Shown here one piece after another: positions 49,355-58,771 of a stretch of 64,000 bases of DNA. The stretch is from the NCBI RefSeq assembly GCF_000522505.1, contig NZ_AZMV01000001.1, positions 124,001-188,000 on the forward strand, in the 5' to 3' direction. Each line of letters starts with the position of its first letter. The stretch's first letter is position 1. Below the pieces are notes generated by a model. That model was not told the DNA's origin and searched no databases. It was given only the letters and a program-made list of their open reading frames with translations. Both the position numbers and the translations under genes were made by a program. Source of the DNA: Bifidobacterium moukalabense DSM 27321. Lineage in GTDB: Bacteria > Actinomycetota > Actinomycetes > Actinomycetales > Bifidobacteriaceae.

Positions 49355-50083
49355 GTGATACTTGATAGACAGAGCCGCATCAACACCACCGATCTCACCG
49401 CCAGATTGAAAAACGTGGACTTTGGAAAGGGGGAGTTCCCCGCCGATCAGGTCACCGAATTCATCGATCAGATGCAAGTGTATGAGGGTGCCATGTACGA
49501 GATCAGCACCAAACTGGAGATTCTCGATTCGGAGTTCCAGGTGCGTTTCTCGCACGATCCGATCCATCATATGGAGCGCCGGCTGAAATCCGTCAATTCC
49601 ATTCTGGGCAAACTGAAGAGGCGCGATCTGCCGCTTAGCGTCGATGCCATCAAGGACAACCTATTCGACGTGGCCGGCATCCGCGTGATCTGCAACTATC
49701 GTGACGACGTGTATTCCGTATCCAACTATCTGTCGGCGCAGAACGACATCCAGGTCCTGCGGGTCAAGGACTATATCAGGAGTCCCAAGCAGAACGGCTA
49801 TCGTTCGCTGCATGTGATCTATGCGGTGCCGGTGTTCCTGTCTTCCGGCCCGCACTACACACCAGTCGAGGTGCAGTTCCGCACCATCGCCATGGACTAT
49901 TGGGCGAGTCTGGAACATGCATTGCGCTACAAGACCGATCTTCCGGATGCCAAGCTGTCCGAGCATTCGCAGACGTTGCTCGATTGCGCACGCAGCCTGC
50001 AGAACATCGAAACGCAGATGCAGAACATCCATCGCGACATCAACGGCGCACCGCAGGTCGGCGAGGCCCCGAAGACCAGCTGA
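49355..50083 (+). CDS. small alarmone synthetase (RelA/SpoT synthetase domain only)
   Basis: This 242-residue protein has only the (p)ppGpp synthetase domain, so it makes alarmone independently of ribosomes, as RelP/RelQ-type enzymes do. The motifs VKDYIRSPKQNGYRSLHVI and PVEVQFRTIAMDYWASLEH are intact; there is no HD, TGS or ACT domain. The C-terminal helix (ARSLQNIETQMQNIHRDI) probably supports oligomer formation. The start is probably GTG 49355: no ribosome-binding site precedes it, but TACACT (49342-49347) is a -10 box placed for a transcript starting at the GTG. Its partner for balance is Rsh (3524-5848). Confidence 0.9.
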   Translation: MILDRQSRINTTDLTARLKNVDFGKGEFPADQVTEFIDQMQVYEGAMYEISTKLEILDSEFQVRFSHDPIHHMERRLKSVNSILGKLKRRDLPLSVDAIKDNLFDVAGIRVICNYRDDVYSVSNYLSAQNDIQVLRVKDYIRSPKQNGYRSLHVIYAVPVFLSSGPHYTPVEVQFRTIAMDYWASLEHALRYKTDLPDAKLSEHSQTLLDCARSLQNIETQMQNIHRDINGAPQVGEAPKTS

Positions 50084-51109
50084 TCATCGCCTGCGCCGGC
50101 CGGCGACGCGCATTTCGCCATCCGGTTGCGCAGGCTTGCGCAGCCCCGGTATTCCAACCGGCACCTTGGCCGGTATCTGCGCGAGTACGGTTCCCACAAA
50201 AATCAGCGCGCAGCCGAAATAGGCGCGCATCGTCATGACCTCACCAAGCAGCAGCGCGCCGCCGACCACGGAGAAGAACGATTCGAGGGACATGATCACG
50301 GATGCGCGGGTGGGCGGCACCAGTTGCTGCCCGACCACCTGCAGCGTGTAGGCGATGCCCGCCGATCCGACCCCCGCGTAGACTATGGCGAACCATGCCC
50401 GGCCCGCCCCCGCCCAGTCGATGGATCCTTCGACAAGCGACCCGACCCAACTCAACACGGCGGTCGTGGCGATCTGGCCGAACGAAAGCACGATCACATC
50501 CATGTTCCGACCGAATGTATCGATGACAAGAATGTGCGCGGCGAAGAGCACGGCGGTGAACAGAAGCACCACATCGGCGATGGTGATGGACCCGAAGCCA
50601 TCGGTGACGCATAGCAGGTAGAAACCGACCACGGCTATGGCCACACTGACCACGGCGCCCAGATGGACGCGTCTGCGCAGCACCACGAAGGCAAGCAGCG
50701 GCGTCATGACTATGTACAGGGCGGTGATGAAGCCGGAACGGCCCGCCGAACCGCTGTAGAGCACACCGTACTGCTGCACCGTGCTGGCGGAAAAGAGCAC
50801 CACGCCGCAGATGACGCTGACCGCTACGGGATTGGCCGCCCATTTCGGCAGGCGTACGGTTGCACCATCTCCGAGTTCAAGAACGGGCCGCCCGCCCGCG
50901 TCACATGCCCCGCAGGCCCTGGCCGAGGCCCTGCCACGTCTGAGCCACAGCAACGGCAGCAACGACACGGCCCCCAATGTGAATCGCGTGGCGTTGAAGA
51001 ACAGGGGCGTCACGGAAGCCATGCCCTGCACCTGCGAAACGAAGGCGAACCCCCAGATCATGGCCGTCAACACCAGGCAGGCCATACCGCCGATCTCTTT
51101 GCTCTGCAT
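50084..51109 (-). CDS. DMT/EamA-family permease
   Basis: This 341-residue permease has ten predicted membrane segments in two EamA repeats (GGMACLVLTAMIWGFAFV begins the first; FSVVGGALLLGEV lies in the second). An unusual hydrophilic loop of about 35 residues with two Cys (ARACGACDAGG) separates early helices. Substrates of this family are metabolites or drugs, and none can be named here. The start is 51109 (ATG) or 51118 (TTG); neither has a good ribosome-binding site. It is convergent with the alarmone synthetase. Confidence 0.85.
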   Translation of the reverse strand: MQSKEIGGMACLVLTAMIWGFAFVSQVQGMASVTPLFFNATRFTLGAVSLLPLLWLRRGRASARACGACDAGGRPVLELGDGATVRLPKWAANPVAVSVICGVVLFSASTVQQYGVLYSGSAGRSGFITALYIVMTPLLAFVVLRRRVHLGAVVSVAIAVVGFYLLCVTDGFGSITIADVVLLFTAVLFAAHILVIDTFGRNMDVIVLSFGQIATTAVLSWVGSLVEGSIDWAGAGRAWFAIVYAGVGSAGIAYTLQVVGQQLVPPTRASVIMSLESFFSVVGGALLLGEVMTMRAYFGCALIFVGTVLAQIPAKVPVGIPGLRKPAQPDGEMRVAGRRRR

Positions 51110-51142
51110 GAGGAACAACCGTAAAGCAGGCTGTTTACCAAC

Positions 51143-51172
51143 AAAAAGGCCTGACCATATTCTGGTCAGGCC
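51143..51172 (-). terminator. Rho-independent terminator of the Bax-inhibitor gene
   Basis: Arms ggcctgacca (51148-51157) and tggtcaggcc (51163-51172) pair around a five-base loop. On the minus strand five T (51147-51143) follow. It lies between the Bax-inhibitor-1 gene and the DMT permease gene. Confidence 0.88.
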
Positions 51173-51205
51173 GAAGCGTAATGCGAAGTCGCCGCGCCGC
51201 GGGTC

Positions 51206-52069
51206 TCAGTCACGGCCGCCAAGCAGACGCAGGATGTAGAGGAACATGTTCACGAAGTCAAGATACAGATTCAGCGCGCATAGAATCGAGATCTTCTTGA
51301 TCATGTCCGGGCCTTCGCCCGCGTACTGTGCGAACAGGGCACGGGTGGCCTGGGCGTCGTAGACGGTCATGCCGGCGAACAGCACAAGGCCGATGGCGGA
51401 GATGACCATCAGGGTGGTGTTGCCCGGCGCGAAGATGGCCAACAGCACTTCGGCGATGATGAGCACGATAAGGCCCGCAAGCAGGACCGGTCCCGCCTTG
51501 AGCATATTGAACTTGGTGGTGCGTCCGAGCATGGTCAGCGCGAAGAAGAATCCTGCGCACAAGGCCAGCGAGATGCCGATGGTGCCAAGATCGTAGACGG
51601 CGAAGATGATGCTCAGGGTGAAGCCCATGAGCGCGGCATACACGTAGAACATGACACGTGCGGTGGAAGGCGTCATCCTGGTGATGCGGGCGCCAAGGTA
51701 GATGGCCAATGCGATCTGGACGATCGCCGGCGCGAACACGCCGAAGATACCGGTGTGCTGGATGAGCGTGATGTACAGGCCGGTCATCTGCGTGACGATG
51801 GCGACCACGGCGGTGACGAGCAGACCGATGGTCATCTCGCCGTAGGCGCGGACCACGGAGACACGCTGGGCCTCCTCATAGGCGTAGGTCGCCTGGGTGT
51901 TGATGGCTGCCGTGCCGTTCTGCGCGTAGCCGTACTGCTGGTACTGGGACTGACCGGACTGACCGGACTGCGGCTGCTGCGCATTGTACTGATATTGGTA
52001 TTGCGGCTGCTGGCCGTTGATATTGTTGTTGGGGGTGTTGCCGCCCTGGGGCTGCTGGCCGAATGTCAT
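51206..52069 (-). CDS. Bax inhibitor-1/YccA family membrane protein
   Basis: This 287-residue protein has a hydrophilic N-terminus of about 65 residues, strongly enriched in Gln, Asn and Tyr (QPQYQYQYNAQQPQSGQSGQ region), then seven membrane segments. The family signature appears at the end (LNLYLDFVNMFLYILRLLG). Members act as pH-sensitive calcium leak channels or membrane-stress factors in bacteria; the exact role is unknown. AAGGAGCG before the ATG sets the start. The low-complexity N-terminus is unusual. Confidence 0.9.
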   Translation of the reverse strand: MTFGQQPQGGNTPNNNINGQQPQYQYQYNAQQPQSGQSGQSQYQQYGYAQNGTAAINTQATYAYEEAQRVSVVRAYGEMTIGLLVTAVVAIVTQMTGLYITLIQHTGIFGVFAPAIVQIALAIYLGARITRMTPSTARVMFYVYAALMGFTLSIIFAVYDLGTIGISLALCAGFFFALTMLGRTTKFNMLKAGPVLLAGLIVLIIAEVLLAIFAPGNTTLMVISAIGLVLFAGMTVYDAQATRALFAQYAGEGPDMIKKISILCALNLYLDFVNMFLYILRLLGGRD

Positions 52070-52349
52070 AATCGCTCCTTATCTCGATTACGCATAACGG
52101 TACGGGATTTTTCTGACTATTTCATGAATATCTCATATCAATATGACGGAATCGGCACAAATCCGGACTTTCTTCGTCAATGACGCACGGCAATGGCGAT
52201 ACGCCGGGCGGTGTGGAGAACGACGTCCGCCGGCAACGTCGCGATTCCCCGCAGCCGCATTCCGACACGCCACGGCCACCCCCTCCGACACATACGGAAC
52301 AATGGCCCCATCTAGACTGGGAGGAAACGTTTTCGACGGGAAGGTCAGC

Positions 52350-54458
52350 ATGTCGATCAGTGCCATGGAAAAGCCTTTGGGCAAGGTGTTCACCTCCGAC
52401 TACCAGTTCACCATCCCTTCCTTCCAACGGGCCTACACATGGCAGGCGGAGAACGTTGCGCAACTGGTGAGCGACCTGCAGGACGCCTGCACGAATCCGG
52501 GCAGCCCCTACTTTCTGGGCTCGCTGATTCTCGTCAGGGACGGTTCGACCAGGTACCAGGTCATCGACGGGCAGCAACGCCTCATCTCGCTGTCCATCAT
52601 CATCTCCGTGTTGCGCGAGCTGGAAACCGACCCGGATCTCATCGACAGTCTCAACGAGCTTATTCTCGAACCGGGCGACAAACTACGCGGCATCAAGGCG
52701 CAGCCACGTCTGAAACTGCGCGAGCGCGACACCGACTTCTTCCGCATGTATGTGCAGGAGGGCGATTTGGAAGGGCTGTTCGATCTGCGCGACGGCGACA
52801 TCGAATCCAACGCGCAGCGCAACATCGCCGTCAACACGCGGCAGGTCTTCGACGAGCTCGCGAAGATGGAGGACCACGACCGACGCCGCTTCGCCTCGTA
52901 TCTGGTCAACGAGGTCACGCTGGTGATCGTGACCACCGACGATCTGGCCGGGGCGCATCGCATCTTCGACGTGATGAACATGCGAGGCGTTCCCCTGACC
53001 GCATCCGACGTGTTCAAGGCGAAGTCGGTCGCCGCCATCTCGCCGGCCGCACGTACCGTCTACGCGACTCGCTGGGACGAAATCATGGATCCGCTCGGCG
53101 ACGATTCGCAGCTGCTGGAGGAGTTCTTCTCGGACCTGCACCTGATCGTCTCGCACAAGGCTGTCTGCACGCAGCTGCTCGAGGGGTTCCGCAACGACGT
53201 GCTCAAGCCGTATGTCAGGAACCAGAACGTCATTTCGTTCATCGACGACGTACTGGCGCCCTACGCCAACGCATGGCTTATCATCGGCAGGCCCACCGAC
53301 GCGAACCTGCCGGATGACGTGGTCGGGCAGCTTGTGGCGCTGGGCGACTATCAAACCACCGACTGGAAGCCGGTCGCCATGTGGGCGCTGGTCAATTCCA
53401 TCCGCAATCTCGGCAGTGCCGACGCCCGAGTGTTCTCCAAGACCGGTACGCATACGGGAGGCATCGCCGCAGGCGGGAAAAACGGCGAGGACCTGCAGTT
53501 GCACGATATGGCACGACTGCACGATGTCCTCGCCGCACTGGAACGCGTCACCGGCGTGGACAGCCTCAACCGGCAAGGCCCGCTCTACCGACGTACACGT
53601 TCGGCGAGCGCCATCCGCGACCTCGAACGGGGGTACACCCTGCAGCAGATCCGCGGATTCCTCATCACCGATGATGACCGCCGTTCCGCACTGGCCCATC
53701 TACGCGGCGAACTGCAGACCAGTCCCGCAATGAAGCGTCTGCTTCTGATCCGCGCGAACGAACAGCAGGCGGGATTGCGCATCACCCGCCCGCGCAGCCT
53801 CAACGCCGTTGCGATCATGCCCGAACAGGTCACTGCGGGCTCGTCGTTCGCCGATTGGCCGGAAGCCGTGCGCGACCACTGGGCCAACCGCATCGGCAAT
53901 CTTGCACTCAGCCAGGCCAACGAACGCCAGCTCGCGCCACTCGCGTCCTATGAGGAACGCCGCGACCGCATGCTGTTGTCGGCAAGCTCCAGGCGATTCC
54001 CCCTGACCGCACAACTCGCCGACATCGCGCAATGCACGCCTCAGACCCTGCAATTCCGCCAGGATGAGACCATCCGGCTCATCGCCGACCATTGGAATAT
54101 CCGCTACGATGCGGAACGTACCGACCTGTCCACGGTAAGCGAGGAATTCCTCGCCAGAAAGACCGAGGCCAAGACACCGACCTCGAAGCGTGTGACCATT
54201 ATGCAGATTCTGGAGGCCGGACTGCTCATTCCCGGCGAAACGCTGGTCTGGGACCGTCCGCGCAAGGGCGAGCGCTGGGTGGCGACCGTCACCGCCGAGG
54301 GCAGGTTGCGCATGGATGACGGGCAGGAATACGCCTCCCCTACCGCCGCCGCCCGGGCGGTCGGCGGCAGCAGCGCGGGGCTCACCGTATGGAAACGCAC
54401 CTCGAACGGCCAGAAGCTCAGCGACGTCTGGAAGGCCTACCGTCTCAGGAAACGCTGA
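52350..54458 (+). CDS. DUF262 protein with an altered DUF1524 region and a C-terminal RAMA domain
   Basis: This protein has 702 residues. The N-terminal DUF262 domain (about 1-330) has FQRAYTW and the IDGQQR motif near residues 72-77, as in GmrS, SspE and BrxU-type defence NTPases. The DUF1524 part, normally an HNH-like nuclease, is recognisable by GNLALSQAN (about 516-524), but the segment expected to read EHILPQ is AVAIMPEQ, so the catalytic His appears lost. The C-terminus (about 612-700: VTIMQILEAGLLIPGETLVW, YASPTAAARAV) is a RAMA domain, linked to modified-DNA recognition. GGGAAGG precedes the ATG; a longer in-frame start (52143) looks unlikely. It stands alone. A sensing or defence role is inferred. 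Confidence 0.82.
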   Translation: MSISAMEKPLGKVFTSDYQFTIPSFQRAYTWQAENVAQLVSDLQDACTNPGSPYFLGSLILVRDGSTRYQVIDGQQRLISLSIIISVLRELETDPDLIDSLNELILEPGDKLRGIKAQPRLKLRERDTDFFRMYVQEGDLEGLFDLRDGDIESNAQRNIAVNTRQVFDELAKMEDHDRRRFASYLVNEVTLVIVTTDDLAGAHRIFDVMNMRGVPLTASDVFKAKSVAAISPAARTVYATRWDEIMDPLGDDSQLLEEFFSDLHLIVSHKAVCTQLLEGFRNDVLKPYVRNQNVISFIDDVLAPYANAWLIIGRPTDANLPDDVVGQLVALGDYQTTDWKPVAMWALVNSIRNLGSADARVFSKTGTHTGGIAAGGKNGEDLQLHDMARLHDVLAALERVTGVDSLNRQGPLYRRTRSASAIRDLERGYTLQQIRGFLITDDDRRSALAHLRGELQTSPAMKRLLLIRANEQQAGLRITRPRSLNAVAIMPEQVTAGSSFADWPEAVRDHWANRIGNLALSQANERQLAPLASYEERRDRMLLSASSRRFPLTAQLADIAQCTPQTLQFRQDETIRLIADHWNIRYDAERTDLSTVSEEFLARKTEAKTPTSKRVTIMQILEAGLLIPGETLVWDRPRKGERWVATVTAEGRLRMDDGQEYASPTAAARAVGGSSAGLTVWKRTSNGQKLSDVWKAYRLRKR

Positions 54459-54485
54459 CGGTCCTGGTGCGGCGCCACGGCGTCG

Positions 54486-55157
54486 TCAATGGCAGGCAAG
54501 CCATTCGACGGCAAGCTTCGTACGGTTCGAAATGTTGGTTTTGGCGAGAATATCGCTGATGCGGTTGCGCACCGTACCTTCGCTCAGAAACAGCTTCGCC
54601 GCGATTTCGCGGTTGTCGAGCCCCTCGGCGACCAGCTCCACCACATCATGCTCACGGTCGGTGAGGTTCGCGAATCTGTCAGGAACCTCATATCGCCCTA
54701 AACCCTGCGGCCTTCCCGATTCGTTCGGCCGCACCACCGTCTGCGCCCCTCCATTGACGAGACGCAGCTTCGTGAGGACCTCCGCACCCATGACGACCTG
54801 CCCCGCCATGACGGCCTGCACCGCGGGGATGACGGAGGAGACGTCCTGTTTGATGAGATAGCCTTTCGTGCCAATCTCCATGGCCTTGGCGATATACGCC
54901 TCATCCGCGAACGTGGTCAACACCAGGATGCGGGCATCCGGATGGGTACGCAGGATGCGCTCGGAAGCGGTCAAGCCATCCATACCGGGCATCTGCACAT
55001 CGATGAGCAGCACATCGGGAGCATCCTCGGCATACCTGGACATGGCGATTTCGCCGCTATTCGCGGTCCAGGGAACCTCCGCGGCACCGGTCGCCGCCAG
55101 AATCGTCGCCAACGACGAGCAGACGATCGGATCATCATCGGCAATGGCGACCTTCAT
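54486..55157 (-). CDS. NarL/LuxR-family response regulator
   Basis: This response regulator (223 residues) has a receiver domain with the acidic pocket DDD near residues 7-9 and the phospho-acceptor D53 (LIDVQMPGMDG). The output domain (about 160-220) is a LuxR-type helix-turn-helix (LTDREHDVVELVAEGLDNRE, then LFLSEGTVRNRISDILAKT). The ATG at 55157 overlaps the histidine kinase stop by four bases (ATGA), so the pair is co-translated. The divergent ABC exporter operon and the palindrome at 56405-56420 suggest its target. Confidence 0.93.
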   Translation of the reverse strand: MKVAIADDDPIVCSSLATILAATGAAEVPWTANSGEIAMSRYAEDAPDVLLIDVQMPGMDGLTASERILRTHPDARILVLTTFADEAYIAKAMEIGTKGYLIKQDVSSVIPAVQAVMAGQVVMGAEVLTKLRLVNGGAQTVVRPNESGRPQGLGRYEVPDRFANLTDREHDVVELVAEGLDNREIAAKLFLSEGTVRNRISDILAKTNISNRTKLAVEWLACH

Positions 55158-56320
55158 GATGATGCCTCCTTCGACTTGGGAACCGACACGAACACCCGCC
55201 ATCCCCCATGATACGGCCCGCAGACGGCGCTACCGCCCAAGGCTCGGGCACGCTCCTCGATATCGGCAAGGCCGATGCCCCCATCGTCATGGGATTCCGT
55301 CGATATGGCATGGCCGTCATCCTGCACGACCAGCTGCCACAATGCCGGCATGTCGCGTAACGTGACATGCACGGTCTTGGCATCGCTGTGCCTGACGGTG
55401 TTGTTCAGCGCCTCCCGGATCGTGGTGGCGAAGCATCGCGCGACCGCCGCAGGCGCATCATCGATGGCATTGTCAAGCACCACCTCGAGACCCATCGCCT
55501 GTGAAGCGGCACCGATCTGCGCGGTGAAATCGGTGCCTCTGTCCTTCAGGTCATGCACCGACCTGCGCACCATGGTCATGGCCTCGTTCACCGTCGCATG
55601 AATATCCTCGAAGCCCCTTGCGGCCGCATCCTGACCGGATATCCGCGCCACCACCTGAGATGCCTCGGACTGCATGATGGCACGGGTCAGCAGATGCCCG
55701 ACATTGTCGTGGATCTCACGGGCGATACGGGTGCGTTCCGATAGGATGGCCGACCGAACCGAGGCCGCGCGATCCTCCTCGGATTCAGAGAGCCGATTGC
55801 GCAGCTGCCGAATCTGGTTTCGTCTCGTATCCTGCAGACGTTTGGCCTGCAGGGACAGATCATCGAACCGCACAAGCTGCAGTCCGATGCCGAATCCCAG
55901 CATGGCCAACATGGCCAATACCGCAATCCATTCCCGGTCCCATGCAAGACCAGCCGTGTTTTTACGAATCGCAAGACCCGCGAGAGGAATCGTCCAAGAC
56001 CACCGAACGCACAGGGTCACGCACTTCCTCATGCCTGACCGTGCCATACGGCGCAACGGGCCATCATCACGAATCGCCGCGGCATCCACCGCGACCACCG
56101 GCAACAGCCAGCACATCCCGGGGTACCACACCGCACCGAGCGAGAACGAAACGATCACGGCAATCGCGGCGATGCCGAATCGCGTATATTCGCCGACGGC
56201 GGCACAGCAGATGGCAAGCACCACCGCATAGACCAGCTGCCGGGGAACATCGCCGATCACGGCGATGCCAAGAACCACGCCCATAACCATGAGCAGACCC
56301 TGGAATATCAGCCGCCGCAT
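55154..56320 (-). CDS. sensor histidine kinase, DesK/NarL type
   Basis: This 388-residue membrane kinase has about six membrane segments in residues 1-150 and little extracellular sequence, so it probably senses the membrane itself. The HisKA_3 dimerisation helix has the phospho-acceptor H204 (RTRIAREIHDNVGHLL). The ATPase domain has REALNNTVRHSDAK and GGIGLADIEERARALGG (N and G boxes). It is paired with the following response regulator and is divergent from a three-gene ABC exporter, an arrangement seen in antibiotic- and membrane-stress resistance modules. Confidence 0.92.
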   Translation of the reverse strand: MRRLIFQGLLMVMGVVLGIAVIGDVPRQLVYAVVLAICCAAVGEYTRFGIAAIAVIVSFSLGAVWYPGMCWLLPVVAVDAAAIRDDGPLRRMARSGMRKCVTLCVRWSWTIPLAGLAIRKNTAGLAWDREWIAVLAMLAMLGFGIGLQLVRFDDLSLQAKRLQDTRRNQIRQLRNRLSESEEDRAASVRSAILSERTRIAREIHDNVGHLLTRAIMQSEASQVVARISGQDAAARGFEDIHATVNEAMTMVRRSVHDLKDRGTDFTAQIGAASQAMGLEVVLDNAIDDAPAAVARCFATTIREALNNTVRHSDAKTVHVTLRDMPALWQLVVQDDGHAISTESHDDGGIGLADIEERARALGGSAVCGPYHGGWRVFVSVPKSKEASS

Positions 56321-56404
56321 ACCCTACCTGTTCCGCCTCGTCGTCATACACCTGCCTCAAGCGTAATGCACGCGCTCCGCTTTTCGGGAACGCCGCGGCA
56401 TGAA

Positions 56405-56420
56405 CATGACAATTGTCATG
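56405..56420. promoter_or_regulatory. 16-base perfect palindrome in a divergent promoter
   Basis: CATGACAATTGTCATG lies between the kinase gene (start 56320) and the ABC operon (start 56518). It is the best candidate for binding by the LuxR-type response regulator, on both genes or on the exporter alone. Confidence 0.6.
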
Positions 56421-56517
56421 GCGGACCGTGACGGGCGGCACGAACAACATGATTTCGCACACTGTGTCGGGGCATTCCCCCGGATGAGAATGGAACCAAC
56501 GAGATAAGGAGCATTCC

Positions 56518-57498
56518 ATGAACGAGGATCATTCCACCGCAAGCGCGGTGAAGGTGTCGCATCTCGTCAAACGTTACGGCGATATGCTGGCGCTCGACTA
56601 TTTCGACCTCGATGTGCGTCAGGGCGAGATCTTCGGCCTGCTCGGGCCGAACGGTTCAGGCAAGACCACGGCGATCAACTGCATACTCGCGCTGCTCACG
56701 TTCGACGCGGGCACGGTGCGCGTATTCGGCGAACCCATCGGCCCGACCAGCTACGCATTGAAGCGCCGCATCGGCATCGTGCCGCAGAACATCGCCGTAT
56801 TCAACGAGCTCACCGTCGAGGAAAACATCGATTATTTCTGCTCGCTGTATGTCGCCGACAAAGTCCGCCGGCATACGCTGGTGAACGAGGCGTTGGACTT
56901 CGTAGGTCTGCGGGATTACCGCGGGTTTCGCCCGTCGAAACTGTCGGGCGGTCTGCTGCGCCGCCTTAACATCGCATGCGGCATCGCGCACAGGCCGGAC
57001 CTAATCTTCTTCGACGAACCGACCGTGGCCGTGGATCCGCAAAGCCGCAACGCGATTCTCGAAGGCATCAAGCAGCTCAGCCGTGAAGGCGCGACCGTGA
57101 TCTACACCAGCCATTACATGGAGGAGGTGGAGCAGATCTGCGACCGCATCCTCATCATGGATCACGGCCGGCATCTCGCGCTCGGCACCGCCGATGAGCT
57201 CAAAGCCATGATCGACACCGGCGAACGGATCAGCGTGGAAACCGCCAATCTGGGAGGGGCCGCGGACGGTTCGAACACCGCGGCCATGCTCAAGCGACTA
57301 CGTGACCTCCCCTTCGTGCTGGAGGCCGTCTACGACGGTCGCGAGCTGACCGTTCGCTGCCGCAATGGCGAGCATAACCTCATCGATGTGCTGAACATAC
57401 TCGAGTCGAGCGGCACGAACATCGGCCATCTGACCTCACGCCAGCCGACGCTCAACGACGTGTTCCTTGAGCTGACCGGCACGGCGTTGCGCGACTGA
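56518..57498 (+). CDS. ABC transporter ATP-binding protein
   Basis: This 326-residue ATPase powers the two following permeases. Walker A is GPNGSGKTT near residues 43-51, the Q-loop follows in VPQNIAVF, the signature is LSGGLLRRLNIACG (a variant of LSGGQ), and Walker B is LIFFDEPTVAVDP, with YTSHYMEE as the H-loop. The C-terminal extension is of the DrrA/LnrL kind. AAGGAGC precedes the ATG. It is the first gene of an operon of three. Confidence 0.94.
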   Translation: MNEDHSTASAVKVSHLVKRYGDMLALDYFDLDVRQGEIFGLLGPNGSGKTTAINCILALLTFDAGTVRVFGEPIGPTSYALKRRIGIVPQNIAVFNELTVEENIDYFCSLYVADKVRRHTLVNEALDFVGLRDYRGFRPSKLSGGLLRRLNIACGIAHRPDLIFFDEPTVAVDPQSRNAILEGIKQLSREGATVIYTSHYMEEVEQICDRILIMDHGRHLALGTADELKAMIDTGERISVETANLGGAADGSNTAAMLKRLRDLPFVLEAVYDGRELTVRCRNGEHNLIDVLNILESSGTNIGHLTSRQPTLNDVFLELTGTALRD

Positions 57499-57514
57499 AA
57501 GGTGCGTGATCGAC

Positions 57515-58771
57515 ATGTTGCAGACGCTGCTGATTACTTTGAAGCTGCATTTTCGCCAGAAAATACAGCTGTTCTGGCTGTTCGCCTTCCCCATCATCCT
57601 GGCCACCATGTTCAACGGAATGTTCGGCAACATCTCCGAAAGCTACAAACTGCACACCTTCGACATGGCGGTGATCGAGAACGCGAACTGGAAGGCGAAC
57701 CCCGGCCTGCAGACGCTGGTCGACGGCATCTCGACGGGTAAGGGATCCTCCGGCAGCGGCATGGAGGGCAGGGTCACCGACGACGACGATGGCATGCCGA
57801 AACTCATCAACGTCGTCTCGACAACGTCTAGGGCCTCCGCCGACAGGCTGCTCGCCGATGGCAAGGCGCAAGGCTACCTGTACGCCGACTCCGACGGCCG
57901 GCTGCATATGGCGGTCAGCGAATCCACGCAAAGCAACGCCACGGATGTGATGGCCAACAGCGGCAGTCTGGGCATCTCGCTGACCATGCTGAACAACATC
58001 GTCGATCTGTACAATCGCAACGACATGGCCGTCGCCGACATTCTCGCCACCAATCCGACGGCCATGATGGACAGACGGCTGGCCTCAAGCATCGGTGCGT
58101 CCTCCGGGTACACGAAGGAGGTGAAACTCACGAACTTCAAGCCGGACGGAACCGCCCGATACTATTACGCATTGCTGGGTATGACCGCGCTGATGGCGAT
58201 GAGTTTCGCCGTGAACGCGGTGACTATGGCGCAGGCGAATCTGTCGGCGCTGGGCATCCGCCGTTCCGTGGCGCCGCTAGCCAAATGGAAGCAGCTCGCA
58301 GCCGGATTCCTGGCCAGCTGGTTCTGTTCGTTCCTCAGCCTGGCGGTCGCGATGCTGTACATCCACTTCATCTGCGGCATATCGCTCGGCGGACGTGAAT
58401 GGGCGGCATTCGGTTCCTGTGCGGCGGCGGCATTCTCCGCAAGCGCATTCGGCACGTTCATCGGCGCCCTACCGAAGATGCCGACCGGCGCCAAACACGG
58501 ACTGTGCACGACAATCTCCTGCGTGCTGTCGATCTTCTCCGGATTGTATGGCTCGTTCGCCATGGACTTGAGCGACATGATCGCCCGGCGTGCGCCATTG
58601 CTCAGTCTCATGAATCCGGCCCAGCAGATCACGAACCTCTTTTACGACATTCTCTACTACGACAGTTTCGCACCGCTGTTCAGAACCCTCGGCACACTGC
58701 TTGCCATGAGCGCGATCTGCCTGACCGCAGCGGTCGCTTTCCTGAGGAGGCAACGCTATGAATACCTGTAA
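57515..58771 (+). CDS. ABC-2 type transporter permease
   Basis: This permease (about 418 residues) has one N-terminal membrane segment, a large extracytoplasmic domain (about 45-205, rich in Ser, Thr, Asp) and five to six membrane segments after that, ending near the C-terminus. It belongs to the ABC-2 exporter type. The start is ATG 57515 with AAAGG ten bases upstream, though GTG 57506 is possible. Its 3' end overlaps the next gene by 14 bases. Confidence 0.9.
   Translation: MLQTLLITLKLHFRQKIQLFWLFAFPIILATMFNGMFGNISESYKLHTFDMAVIENANWKANPGLQTLVDGISTGKGSSGSGMEGRVTDDDDGMPKLINVVSTTSRASADRLLADGKAQGYLYADSDGRLHMAVSESTQSNATDVMANSGSLGISLTMLNNIVDLYNRNDMAVADILATNPTAMMDRRLASSIGASSGYTKEVKLTNFKPDGTARYYYALLGMTALMAMSFAVNAVTMAQANLSALGIRRSVAPLAKWKQLAAGFLASWFCSFLSLAVAMLYIHFICGISLGGREWAAFGSCAAAAFSASAFGTFIGALPKMPTGAKHGLCTTISCVLSIFSGLYGSFAMDLSDMIARRAPLLSLMNPAQQITNLFYDILYYDSFAPLFRTLGTLLAMSAICLTAAVAFLRRQRYEYL

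Noticed and set aside
51121..51138. gtaaa-tttac inverted repeat near the DMT permease start as an operator
   Set aside because: Only five bases pair cleanly, which is expected by chance.
52143..52349. N-terminal extension of the DUF262 protein from ATG 52143
   Set aside because: It is Arg/Ala-rich and unlike the family, and the ATG at 52350 has a proper GGGAAGG site.
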